From an uncultured Aquimarina sp. (GTDB taxonomy: Bacteria > Bacteroidota > Bacteroidia > Flavobacteriales > Flavobacteriaceae): a DNA stretch of 64,000 bases. Location: the NCBI RefSeq assembly GCF_947495315.1, contig NZ_CANLYD010000001.1, forward strand, positions 744,001 through 808,000. The letters run 5' to 3'. The position numbers and the translations under genes were made by a program. Under the pieces are notes generated by a model. It did no database searches. It was not told the origin of the DNA and was given only the letters and a program-made list of their open reading frames with translations. Shown one piece after another: positions 1 to 9,276 of this stretch. Positions within the stretch are counted from its first letter, which is position 1. Every line of letters begins with the position of its first letter.

Positions 1-1820
1 CCAATAATAGTATATGTCCTATTACCTCGAAGCATTTTCTTACCGATAGGTTCCTCCATTCCAAATTTTTCGGCTAGTGTTTGATTGATTATTACGGATT
101 CGTTTTCTATTGCTCGGTTTTTGTCAAAGTTTCTTCCTGAGGTAAGTTCCATTCCAAAAGTATCTAAATAATCTTCGTCTACGATCCAGGCCTGAGATGG
201 TACACCCTCCGCATTCATAACTTCTTTATTATAAAAAGTATTACCATTACGTTTTGTTCCTTTTATAGGTAGATAATCACTATTACTAACATTTTCAACT
301 CCTTGGATTTGTTTCATTTCGTTTGCAAATGTAGTAAGGCGATCTCCCAACATATTTACCCCATGAATCTGAAGGACTTGCTCTTTTTTAAATCCTATTT
401 CTTTATTCAAAATAAAATCCATTTGATTATTAATAATTAGAGTACTCACTATTAATACAATGGAAATAGTAAACTGAAATACTACCAAACTACTTCTTAA
501 ACTAGAAGATTTAGAACCTTTGCTAATTTTTCCTTTCAAAACATTGATTGGAGTAAATTTTGAGAGGTAAAAAGCTGGATAAATACCTGCAAAAATCCCA
601 ACGAATAATGCAGCTAAGATTATTGTAGGGATAAAGAACCAAGTACTCCAAGGTAATGTCAGTGTTTTGCCAGAAATTGTATTAAAAAGAGATAACCCAA
701 GTATCGCTAGTAAAACGCCTATACCAAACGCAAATATTGTAATAACTATAGATTCTATTAAAAACTGTATGATTAGTTTTTTTCTATCAGAACCTATTAC
801 TTTTCTAAGACCTACTTCTTTTGCTCTATTTGCCGATTTTGCGGTTGATAGATTAATGAAATTAATACAGGCTATTATTAAAATAAAAAGTGCAATAGCT
901 CCAAGGATCCATACAAAGCGAATATCTCCGTGTGTTTTTCCATCATGAACACCTTTAGAGCGAAGATGAATGTCAGCAATTGGTTGTAAATCAAGATGAG
1001 AAGTACGTAAAATACGTTCAATCTTATCGTATCCATCATTCTTATATGCTGCTAAGATGTAATTGTTTAGAATTACCTTTGTCATTCTATCTTCAAAGAT
1101 AGCGACGTCTGTATCTGGTTTTAGTTGTATAAAGTTGAAATAATTATTTTGAGTCCATCGTGTTTGTTCTCCTTCTCCAAATTCTACTCCTTTTAACGTT
1201 AATAAGAATTTGTAATCAAAGTTAGATGCTTTTGGAAAATCTTTATATACTCCCGTTATTTTATAAGGTTCGGACGTATCTCCATTTAGGTACATGACTT
1301 GACCAATAGCGCTTTTGTTTTTAAAAAACTTCTTTGCTTTGCTTTCAGAAATTATTATTGTTAACGGTGTAGTAAGCGCAGAAGCGGCTTCTCCTTCAAT
1401 CATTTCTAAATTGAAAATATCAATAATGGCTTGATCAGCATAAGCAAAATGTTCTTCATGATATTGAGCTGGGGCCTCGTTAAGACTTATTTCATTGCTT
1501 CCTGCTCCATACATTAATTCATTATCTAATAGTCTTCCTGCGTTTTCTACTTCTTCAAATTCACGATGAATAGTGCTTGCCATCAGAGCAGAGTGATGAG
1601 CTCCCCAACCTTCTACACCATCAACTGTAGCAAAATGTGTTAACCTATATACATTATCTCTATTAGGTATTTGTGTATCATAACTAGTTTCATCTACAAT
1701 AAATAATGTTATTAATAAACAAGCAGCCACCCCAATACTTAACCCAACAATGTTAATAGTGCTAAAGACTTTATTTCTTAAAAGATTTCTCCAAGCTATT
1801 TTAATATAATTCCTAATCAT
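1..1820 (-). CDS. FtsX/MacB-like ABC transporter permease, 3' end outside window
   Basis: The reading frame opens at an ATG (complement of 1818-1820) and stays open to the window edge, giving about 606 residues. The start MIRNYIKIAWRNLLRNKVFS is the same leader seen in the next four genes. The first transmembrane helix follows, then a periplasmic MacB-type core domain. The FtsX-type segment NLSTAKSANRAKEVGLRKVIGSDRKKL, read near 780-870, is typical of these permeases. By length of its neighbours, about 200 residues (the second FtsX domain) are missing. It is the distal gene of the ABC operon and probably shares the single ATPase encoded at 11736-12413. The substrate is unknown. Confidence 0.9.
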   Translation of the reverse strand, partial: MIRNYIKIAWRNLLRNKVFSTINIVGLSIGVAACLLITLFIVDETSYDTQIPNRDNVYRLTHFATVDGVEGWGAHHSALMASTIHREFEEVENAGRLLDNELMYGAGSNEISLNEAPAQYHEEHFAYADQAIIDIFNLEMIEGEAASALTTPLTIIISESKAKKFFKNKSAIGQVMYLNGDTSEPYKITGVYKDFPKASNFDYKFLLTLKGVEFGEGEQTRWTQNNYFNFIQLKPDTDVAIFEDRMTKVILNNYILAAYKNDGYDKIERILRTSHLDLQPIADIHLRSKGVHDGKTHGDIRFVWILGAIALFILIIACINFINLSTAKSANRAKEVGLRKVIGSDRKKLIIQFLIESIVITIFAFGIGVLLAILGLSLFNTISGKTLTLPWSTWFFIPTIILAALFVGIFAGIYPAFYLSKFTPINVLKGKISKGSKSSSLRSSLVVFQFTISIVLIVSTLIINNQMDFILNKEIGFKKEQVLQIHGVNMLGDRLTTFANEMKQIQGVENVSNSDYLPIKGTKRNGNTFYNKEVMNAEGVPSQAWIVDEDYLDTFGMELTSGRNFDKNRAIENESVIINQTLAEKFGMEEPIGKKMLRGNRTYTII

Positions 1821-1837
1821 AACGGTTCGTTTTTTGA

Positions 1838-1852
1838 TCCACCTGAGGCGGA
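1838..1852. repeat. CCGCCTGAGGCGG-type spacer palindrome, degenerate copy
   Basis: TCCACCTGAGGCGGA lies in the spacer between two permease genes. It differs by one base from the perfect palindrome at 12431-12444. Related copies occur at 4337 and 6815, each after the same TTTTTTGATC context. It looks like a short dispersed intergenic element that could fold in mRNA. Confidence 0.6.
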
Positions 1853-1861
1853 AGGGTTGAT

Positions 1862-1911
1862 TGATACCGAAACAAGTTCAGCACTAGTTGATTTATTCTG
1901 TTCTCAATGAA
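1862..1911. repeat. 50-bp direct repeat, copy 1 (partner 4361-4410)
   Basis: Positions 1862-1911 and 4361-4410 match at all but a few bases. They cover the last codons of a permease gene plus about 30 bp of the following spacer. The two spacers are both 72 bp long and share the same leader next to the start codon. This indicates that gene plus spacer was the unit of tandem duplication, or that recombination has kept the spacers alike. Confidence 0.75.
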
Positions 1912-4319
1912 TTTACAGGATTCGCAGTAGCAGCTTTGATAGCTTGTATGCTAACGGTCAAAAAAGTAATACTCATTGTAATAACACCGGCTATTAGAAA
2001 AATCCACCAGCTTATTGAGATTCGATATGTAAAGTCTTGTAACCAATTTTCCATTGCATAATACGCTATTGGTGTCGCAATGAATAAGGCAATAACTATT
2101 AATATAAAGAAGTCTTTAGTAAGCATTTTCATTACAGTACTCACACTCGCTCCAAGCACTTTGCGGATTCCAATTTCTTTCTTTTTTTGTTCTGCCATAA
2201 ATGAAATGAGTCCAAATAATCCAAGACAACTAATAAGGATTGCTAGTGTGGTAAAAGCAACAGAAATATTAGCTAATCGTTTTTCTTCGGCGATTAATTT
2301 TTCAGTTTCTTTATCTACAAAATTGTATACAAATGGTGTGGTTTTATTAACTTTTTTCCAAGCAAGTTGTAATTGACCAAGAATTTTTTCAAAATCGGTA
2401 GTTTCAGTTTTTATTAATAACCAATCAGGACTATTATCTACATACATAAGTAAAGGTTCAATCTCTTCTTTTAAAGATGCATAGTGAAAATCTTCAGTTA
2501 CCCCAATGATTTCAACTGTGGTGACATCTTCTCCTGTAGAAAAAAGAATTTTTTGACCGATCGCATCATCTAGTTTAATATTAAAAGCATCAATAGTTGC
2601 CTTATTCACTAAAACTTGACTAGTATCTTGCTTTTTTACTGCGCGTCCTGTTATAAGTTTTGTTTTTGTTGTTTTTAGATACTCTGATTGAATACCATTT
2701 ACCTTAACTAATTTTGGTTTGGATGGATCACTTCCAGGTAAATAAGCGCCTACATCACTACGCAACATTTGGGATGGGAAAATATTACAACCAGAAACTG
2801 ATTTAACACCAGAAATCTCACTCATCTTTGTTTTTAATGTTTCATATTGTGTAAAAGCTTCCTGAGTACCCAAGCGTATAGCTATTAAATTATCACTCTG
2901 GTACCCTAAATCCTTATTTTGGGCAAATCGAACTTGTTCTGTAATTATGTATACTGTAGCAATTAATCCGATAGATATGACAAATTGGAATACAACTAAC
3001 CCTTTTCTTAATATCGTTCCTCCAGAATTTGTAGATACGGTTCCCTTTAACACTCGCGTTGGTTTGATAGAGGATAATATTAATGCTGGATAAATACCGG
3101 CAATAAAGCCTGTAATGATGCCTATAATTAGAAGGATAGATAATATACGCCAATCAAAAATTGCTGTATAACTCACATTTCCTTGTGTTAACTGGTTAAC
3201 TAATGGCAATAAAAATGTAGTTAAAGGAACACTTACGATTGTTGCCAATAAGGAAAGTAAAACAGATTCACCAAGAAATTGGGCAATTAATGATTTTTTA
3301 TCTGCGCCGATAGTTTTTCGAACTCCAATTTCTTTAGCACGTTTATTAGCTCTGGCTGTACTAAGATTTATGAAATTAATACAAGCCACCAGTTGAATAA
3401 ATAATGCTAGTGTGATCAATAAATATAAATACTTAATATCCGATATCGGACCAATTTGCCTTGATATACCTTTAGAATGTAAATGGATGTCACTCACTTT
3501 TTGAAGATAAAGCTCTTTTTTGAAATTTAGCTTCGCAAAATCTTTGGCTCCACGAGCGTTAAGAAAAGCTGGAAGTTTTTCCTGAACTAAAGAAGCATTA
3601 TCAGGAGAGTTTAATTTTACATAGGTATAGATGAAATTTTGAGTTGCAAAATTTTGCACGTTTCTAACGAACTCACCGAGACCCGGTGTATTCATTGTAA
3701 CTAAATAATTTGGATTTAGGTGTGATTTTTCTGGATTACTATCATCAAAAACACCTGTAACTGTAAGTGATAATTGTTGTTCTCCACTACCTGATATAAT
3801 AGTTTTATTTAAGGCAGGAATATTTCCAAAAAGTTTTTTTGCTAACGAGGAAGATAAGACAACAGTATTAGGTTCGACTAAAGCGGTATTAGGATTACCT
3901 TCGAGAAAGGCAAAAGTAAAAACATTAAATATGGTAGCATCTGCTAGATATCCTCTAGGTTCATAGAATCCTTCGTTATTTTCACTTACTCGAATCAGGT
4001 CTTCTGTACCTTCTCCTAGATAAACTAGCCTTGTAGCCTCTATTACCTCTGGGAAATCTTCTTTCATTGCAAACCCTATTGGAGGACCACTAGATGCAGC
4101 ATTAAATTGGACAGAACTAGGATCATCAATTATAGTCCTAACTCGATACAATGACTCGGCGTTATCGTGATGATCGTCATATCCAAGTTGCGCAAATACA
4201 TATAATAATATACTTAAACAACAAACAGTACCTACTGTTAACCCTAACAGATTAATTATAGTTTGTAATTTGTTTTTTTGTAAACTTCTCCAAGCGATTT
4301 TTATATAGTTCCTAATCAT
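1893..4319 (-). CDS. FtsX/MacB-like ABC transporter permease
   Basis: 808 residues. It begins MIRNYIKIAWRSLQKNKLQ, followed by a first transmembrane helix near residues 20-42. A long periplasmic MacB-type domain runs to about residue 290. A first FtsX domain follows, with NLSTARANKRAKEIGVRKTIG and three helices. After a second periplasmic domain comes a C-terminal FtsX domain with LFGLISFMAEQKKKEIGIRKVLG, ending NPVNSLRTE. This two-repeat, eight-helix layout is usual for large Bacteroidota permeases in MacB-like exporters, which work with a periplasmic adaptor rather than as uptake systems. It sits in a five-permease tandem array with one ATPase. The export substrate cannot be read from the sequence. 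Confidence 0.93.
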   Translation of the reverse strand: MIRNYIKIAWRSLQKNKLQTIINLLGLTVGTVCCLSILLYVFAQLGYDDHHDNAESLYRVRTIIDDPSSVQFNAASSGPPIGFAMKEDFPEVIEATRLVYLGEGTEDLIRVSENNEGFYEPRGYLADATIFNVFTFAFLEGNPNTALVEPNTVVLSSSLAKKLFGNIPALNKTIISGSGEQQLSLTVTGVFDDSNPEKSHLNPNYLVTMNTPGLGEFVRNVQNFATQNFIYTYVKLNSPDNASLVQEKLPAFLNARGAKDFAKLNFKKELYLQKVSDIHLHSKGISRQIGPISDIKYLYLLITLALFIQLVACINFINLSTARANKRAKEIGVRKTIGADKKSLIAQFLGESVLLSLLATIVSVPLTTFLLPLVNQLTQGNVSYTAIFDWRILSILLIIGIITGFIAGIYPALILSSIKPTRVLKGTVSTNSGGTILRKGLVVFQFVISIGLIATVYIITEQVRFAQNKDLGYQSDNLIAIRLGTQEAFTQYETLKTKMSEISGVKSVSGCNIFPSQMLRSDVGAYLPGSDPSKPKLVKVNGIQSEYLKTTKTKLITGRAVKKQDTSQVLVNKATIDAFNIKLDDAIGQKILFSTGEDVTTVEIIGVTEDFHYASLKEEIEPLLMYVDNSPDWLLIKTETTDFEKILGQLQLAWKKVNKTTPFVYNFVDKETEKLIAEEKRLANISVAFTTLAILISCLGLFGLISFMAEQKKKEIGIRKVLGASVSTVMKMLTKDFFILIVIALFIATPIAYYAMENWLQDFTYRISISWWIFLIAGVITMSITFLTVSIQAIKAATANPVNSLRTE

Positions 4320-4336
4320 GATTGTTCGTTTTTTGA

Positions 4337-4356
4337 TCTGCCATTGACGGACAGGT
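4337..4356. repeat. Degenerate copy of the spacer palindrome
   Basis: TCTGCCATTGACGGACAGGT occupies the same spacer position as the CCGCCTGAGGCGG element elsewhere in the operon and keeps the GGACAGGT tail seen at 12443-12450. The dyad is decayed. Confidence 0.45.
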
Positions 4357-4360
4357 TAGT

Positions 4361-4410
4361 TGATACTGAAACAAGTTCAGTACTAGTTGATTTATTCTGT
4401 TCGTAATGAA
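4361..4410. repeat. 50-bp direct repeat, copy 2 (partner 1862-1911)
   Basis: Near-identical to 1862-1911. It spans the stop-codon region of the 4392-6797 permease and the adjoining spacer. See the partner entry for interpretation. Confidence 0.75.
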
Positions 4411-6797
4411 TCCACAGGATTAGCCGTTACTGATTTGATGGCCTGTATGCTAATCGTAATGATGGTTATAATAATTGCTCCGGAACCAGCGATTAGAAAT
4501 ATGTTCCAGGAAATGTCAGTTCTATAAGAAAATTTTTGTAACCATTGGCTCATAAAATAATAAGCGATTGGTGCCGATATAAAAAGTGCAATAATTACTA
4601 ACTTGATAAAATCTTTAGAAAGTAACATCCATAAATTAGCAAGAGAAGCTCCAAGAATTTTTCGTACACCTATTTCTTTTGTTCGTTGTTCTGCTACAAA
4701 GGAAGCAAGTCCGAATAAACCTAAAAGACTAATAAATATCGCTAATATGGTAAATACTTTTGCTAAACTAGCGATACGCTCTTCTGCTCTGAATTTTTTG
4801 GCATATTCCTGATCTATAAATTGATAGTCGAATGGTACATTAGGAAAATTGGTTTTAAAAACCCCTTCAACAATTTCTAAATTATCGCTAATACTGTTTT
4901 CAGGATTCAACCTCAGATTATAAAAGGAAATGTTACCAAATCTATCGAAGGCGTACATAGATTGTTTTACAGGGCTATATGGTGATTGCATAATAATATC
5001 ATCGATAACACCAATAATTTTAAGAGGGGGCATTGGGTTAGGATCATCCACATCAGAGTCCCGTATCAATTTCCCTATCGGATTTTTAATTCCCATATAC
5101 TCAACTGCAGTTTTATTAAGAAGAACACCTAAAGAGTCCGTTGGAAAATCTCGAGAAAAACCTCTTCCTTCAATTATTTTTGCACCCAAGGTTTCGATAA
5201 ATTCATAGGATACATCAGTATATGCCAAATCTTCTTGAAAACCAACTGGTTTACCTTCCCAGGTATAACCGCCTCTATTGGACCAAACATCTGTAGTAGG
5301 ACTGCTTGTTGTAGCCATTTCTACAGCTCCTCCAGAAGCTATAAATTGATTTCGCATGATATCTGCTTTCCCGCTAAATTCACTACTCATGACTGGTATT
5401 TGAATCAAACCTTCTTTGTCATAACCTGTTGGTCTTTCTTTGCTATACTGAATTTGGTTCATCACCACGAGTGTACCTATAATAAGTGCAATAGATACTG
5501 TAAACTGAGTGACTACCAATACTTTCCTTGGAAGTGCTGCAAAACGACCAACTCTAAAAGTCCCTTTTAGGACGGTGACAGGATTGAAAGATGATAAATA
5601 CAATGCGGGATAACTTCCAGACAAGAATGCAGTTAAAAAAATGAATATTAAGGATGTAACCCAAAATAGTGTATTTGTCCACGGAAAAACAATGACTTTA
5701 CTTGCTAAATTGTTAAAGCCATCTAGACTCAATAACACAATTCCAATAGCTATTAAAAATGCCACAAATACAACTAAAAATGATTCACTTAGAAATTGAA
5801 ATATAAGCTGACCTCTTTGTGAACCTATAGACTTTCTTATACCCACTTCTATAGCCCGTTTTTCTGAACGAGCTGTACTTAAATTAACAAAATTGATACA
5901 AGCCAATAATAAAATAAAGATACCGATGATACCGAATAACCAAACATTTTCAATACGACCACCACTTTGAACACCATTTTCAAAATCACCTCTCAAATAC
6001 CAATCTTTCATTGGAAATAAGAAGATTTGAGGATTAAATTCTGCTTCTCCCGGAGAAGCATTCTTCTTAATATCAATGATTTTAGAAGTAATGGCTTCCA
6101 TAGTTGTGTTATCATTGATCTGCACAAACATTTGAAATGAATTATTTCCCCAAGCAGTTTTTGCTCTTTCTAACCAAGGTTGTGTAGTTATATAATATTT
6201 CCAGGGTATTAGGTAATCCATTTCATTAAACGAATTATTATCAGGAATATCTTTATAAACCCCAGTAATAATTAAGTCATCCTGATTATTTACTTTTACG
6301 ATTTTACCCACAGCAGCATCAGTTCCAAATAACGTTTTGGCAGAGGATTCAGATAGCATTATGGAATTTTTCTCTTTTAAACCATCTCTTACACCTTCGA
6401 TAATTTTTAAATTCAACATTTCTGGAGCACCTTCCTGCATGGCATTTCCACGTCTGTAAATATTAGTTTCTCCAAAACGAATATATCTTGGTTGTTCCCA
6501 GGAGGACATGATGATATGCTTAAAATTATCTTCATAACCTTCTCTAAGGGCAAACTCTAATGGTCTTGGTATCGCAGGTCCTGTATCTATAATGTTATTC
6601 GCAGATTCATGCTGAAATACCTGAGCGATAGTTGTGTTATTTTCGAAATAATTATCATAACTAAGCTCATCATATATCCATAAACCAATGAGTATAGTGG
6701 CAGCCATACCAATTGCTAGTCCTGATATATTTATGAACGAATAGACCTTGTTTTTTAGCAAGTTTCTTAATGCGATTTTAAAATAATTCCTAATCAT
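4392..6797 (-). CDS. FtsX/MacB-like ABC transporter permease (paralogue of 9277-11676)
   Basis: 801 residues with the same plan as its neighbours: first helix near residues 21-42, periplasmic core domain, FtsX domain with NLSTARSEKRAIEVGIRKSIG, second periplasmic domain, and a final FtsX domain with LFGLASFVAEQRTKEIGVRKILG, ending NPVDSLRTE. It is strikingly similar to the 9277-11676 product over its whole length (shared stretches such as RPLEFELREN/RPLEFALREG and SSPTTDVWSNRGGYTWEGKP), much more than to the permeases on either side. The two are recent duplicates separated by a more divergent member. It probably acts in the inner membrane with the shared ATPase and adaptor. Confidence 0.93.
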   Translation of the reverse strand: MIRNYFKIALRNLLKNKVYSFINISGLAIGMAATILIGLWIYDELSYDNYFENNTTIAQVFQHESANNIIDTGPAIPRPLEFALREGYEDNFKHIIMSSWEQPRYIRFGETNIYRRGNAMQEGAPEMLNLKIIEGVRDGLKEKNSIMLSESSAKTLFGTDAAVGKIVKVNNQDDLIITGVYKDIPDNNSFNEMDYLIPWKYYITTQPWLERAKTAWGNNSFQMFVQINDNTTMEAITSKIIDIKKNASPGEAEFNPQIFLFPMKDWYLRGDFENGVQSGGRIENVWLFGIIGIFILLLACINFVNLSTARSEKRAIEVGIRKSIGSQRGQLIFQFLSESFLVVFVAFLIAIGIVLLSLDGFNNLASKVIVFPWTNTLFWVTSLIFIFLTAFLSGSYPALYLSSFNPVTVLKGTFRVGRFAALPRKVLVVTQFTVSIALIIGTLVVMNQIQYSKERPTGYDKEGLIQIPVMSSEFSGKADIMRNQFIASGGAVEMATTSSPTTDVWSNRGGYTWEGKPVGFQEDLAYTDVSYEFIETLGAKIIEGRGFSRDFPTDSLGVLLNKTAVEYMGIKNPIGKLIRDSDVDDPNPMPPLKIIGVIDDIIMQSPYSPVKQSMYAFDRFGNISFYNLRLNPENSISDNLEIVEGVFKTNFPNVPFDYQFIDQEYAKKFRAEERIASLAKVFTILAIFISLLGLFGLASFVAEQRTKEIGVRKILGASLANLWMLLSKDFIKLVIIALFISAPIAYYFMSQWLQKFSYRTDISWNIFLIAGSGAIIITIITISIQAIKSVTANPVDSLRTE

Positions 6798-6814
6798 AAC
6801 AGTTCATTTTTTGA

Positions 6815-6828
6815 TCCGCCAGAGGCGA
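6815..6828. repeat. CCGCC-N3-GGCG spacer palindrome copy
   Basis: TCCGCCAGAGGCGA, again preceded by TTTTTTGA and followed by an AAAGGATTGATT tail, sits in the spacer between the 6851-9235 and 4392-6797 genes. It is a variant of the 12431 element. Confidence 0.55.
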
Positions 6829-6850
6829 AAGGATTGATTTGATTGATTAT

Positions 6851-9235
6851 TTATTCGGTTCTCAAGGAATTTATAGGATTAGCAACAGCCGATTTAATAG
6901 CTCGTAATCCTAGTGTAAATGAGGTGATGAATAAAGCTATAAAAGCAGCCAAGCCAAACATCCACCACTTAATTGATATACTATAGGCAAAACCATCTAG
7001 CCACGAATTCATCGCATACCACGCAATAGGGAATGCAATAAGCGCAGCAATACCTACTAAAATGACATAATCTTTAGATAATAAGAATACAATTTTAGTC
7101 ACTCCAGCACCTAATACTTTGCGAACACCAATTTCTTTCACTCTCCTTTTCGCTGAAAAAGAAATGAGCCCGAAAAGCCCTAAACACGAAATAAAAATTG
7201 CAAGAATTGCAGTAATACTTACGGATTTAAGAATTCCTTCAATTAATAAATATTGACCGCTAACTTTATCTGTTAATCTGGATTGTATATATCTTTTTCT
7301 AGAAGGGATATTCTCAAAAGCAGTAGAAATGATGTTTTCAATACTAGTTTCATGACCTTCTTGTACACTTACTGTTAAAAATCTATGTTGTTCTAATGTA
7401 TTACGATCTCTATAAATATGAACCAATGGTTCAACAGCGTTTTGTAAGTCTTGATAATGGAAGTCTTTTACAACACCTACAATAGGCTGTCCTATCCCAT
7501 TTCCTCCTTTAGAATTAAGTGTTTTACCTTTAATAGTTTTCCAACCAAATGCTTTTAAAGCGGCCTCATTTATAATGACCGGGTATTCGTCAGCCTGATC
7601 AATATTTTGGTTAAAATTACGACCTTCCACAATTGGAATTTCTAATGTTTTAAAATAAGACTGATCTGCATATGACCTTCGTACCCGGACATCTGTATCG
7701 TTTGTCGGATCATAATAGCTGGTATAGTTAAAATAATACTCGGATGGAATTGCCTGGCTTGTCGAAACGCTCTTTACATAAGGATTGGACTCTAATTGAT
7801 TTAAAAGTGCATTAAATTTTGATTGTGCAATATCCAATTTTTTATAATCCAAATCTATATTTCCAACTAAAACGTTATTACGTTCAAAGCCCAAATCTGC
7901 ATTTTTCATAAAGCCAATTTGTTTATGGAGTATAATCGCAATGTTTATACATAGAATAGCAATTGTAAATTGAAGAATGATAAATGAGTTACGTAATAAG
8001 AAGTTACTTTTTACCTGTTGCACCTTTCCTTTAATACCTAATGTAACAGGGATTTTTACAAAGCGAAGACTAGGCAAAATAGAAACCATTAAAGTTGATA
8101 AAATCCCAATCACAATAATCCCAAAAACTACAGGGTAATCTTTAAAAATATCAAAGGAAATTCTACCAAATTCAGGACCAAACGTATCATTTAACCTTGG
8201 AAGATTTACAGTAAAAAAAAGAAATGCTGATAAAAGAATGGATACAAAAATAAGAATCCCGTTTTCTATACAATATTGGATAATAATCCCTTTTTTATCA
8301 CTTCCTAATACTTTTCGTACGGCAATCGTTTTAGTGCGCCCCAACATGGTAGAAGTGTTGAGATTAAGAAAATTAACCAATATGATTAATAGAATAAAAA
8401 AGGAAGCAGCAATGGAACTGGTAATAATGATATCAACAATGGGAATGGCATCTGTTCTCATATCAGTAAATGGCACTACCTTCATTTCCGCAATCGTATT
8501 TGTATCGATACGATTTTCTGTCATCAATTGAGTGACACTATTCTTAAGTTGTGTAAGATCGCTATCCGGTCTTAACCTAAAATAGGTCGGTGAAAAACTA
8601 TTTCCCCAATTGCTCTGTGCTATAAAGGAAGGGTTTGTTTTAAGTAATGTATTCGGAAGTAATACTCCTAATCGAAAAGCAGAATAGGGACTAATCGGCT
8701 CAAAAACTCCGGTAACTTTCAAGTTAAGCGTATCTGATCCAACTATGGTTTTCCCAACAGGATTTATATCCCCAAAAATTTGTTTACTTACTTTGTCTGT
8801 TAGTACAATAGAATATTTTTCTTTTAAAGCTGATGTTTTATTCCCATACTTCAAAGGGAGGTCAAATACTTCAAAAAAATCAGGATCCGCATAATCGGTT
8901 CTATTTTGAAAATCTTTCTCTTCAAATGTTAACCACATATTGTTCCAACTGTGTAAATGTGTTCCTGCAATTACGTCCGGTGAGCTATTCAACACATGAT
9001 CCATTAATGGATAGGGTACTTGAGAATAATCATTACCATCTGTTAAAACGGTTTTTACATAAAAAATATTCTCTTTATCAGGTATAGGACTATCCGCAGT
9101 ATAGTAAGCATATACCGAGAATAATAACGTTAGAACACTTGAAATTCCTACACTCAAACCAATGAGATTTAAAAGGGAAAGGGTTTTGTTTTTTAGTAGA
9201 TTTCTTATTGATATTTTAAAATAATTCCTAATCAT
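6851..9235 (-). CDS. FtsX/MacB-like ABC transporter permease
   Basis: 794 residues, from the ATG at 9233-9235. It starts MIRNYFKISIRNLLKNK, with a first helix near residues 20-45. The first FtsX block reads NLNTSTMLGRTKTIAVRKVLGS and is more divergent than in the neighbours, where NLSTAR is kept. The C-terminal FtsX block reads LFGLISFSAKRRVKEIGVRKVLG and the protein ends NPINSLRTE. It is the most divergent of the five permeases and lies between the two closest paralogues. Membership in the array and the shared MacB-like topology support a role as a membrane subunit of the same or a related exporter. Confidence 0.92.
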   Translation of the reverse strand: MIRNYFKISIRNLLKNKTLSLLNLIGLSVGISSVLTLLFSVYAYYTADSPIPDKENIFYVKTVLTDGNDYSQVPYPLMDHVLNSSPDVIAGTHLHSWNNMWLTFEEKDFQNRTDYADPDFFEVFDLPLKYGNKTSALKEKYSIVLTDKVSKQIFGDINPVGKTIVGSDTLNLKVTGVFEPISPYSAFRLGVLLPNTLLKTNPSFIAQSNWGNSFSPTYFRLRPDSDLTQLKNSVTQLMTENRIDTNTIAEMKVVPFTDMRTDAIPIVDIIITSSIAASFFILLIILVNFLNLNTSTMLGRTKTIAVRKVLGSDKKGIIIQYCIENGILIFVSILLSAFLFFTVNLPRLNDTFGPEFGRISFDIFKDYPVVFGIIVIGILSTLMVSILPSLRFVKIPVTLGIKGKVQQVKSNFLLRNSFIILQFTIAILCINIAIILHKQIGFMKNADLGFERNNVLVGNIDLDYKKLDIAQSKFNALLNQLESNPYVKSVSTSQAIPSEYYFNYTSYYDPTNDTDVRVRRSYADQSYFKTLEIPIVEGRNFNQNIDQADEYPVIINEAALKAFGWKTIKGKTLNSKGGNGIGQPIVGVVKDFHYQDLQNAVEPLVHIYRDRNTLEQHRFLTVSVQEGHETSIENIISTAFENIPSRKRYIQSRLTDKVSGQYLLIEGILKSVSITAILAIFISCLGLFGLISFSAKRRVKEIGVRKVLGAGVTKIVFLLSKDYVILVGIAALIAFPIAWYAMNSWLDGFAYSISIKWWMFGLAAFIALFITSFTLGLRAIKSAVANPINSLRTE

Positions 9236-9276
9236 TTTTATTGATTTACTGTTCGTTTTTTGATAGATTGATTGGT

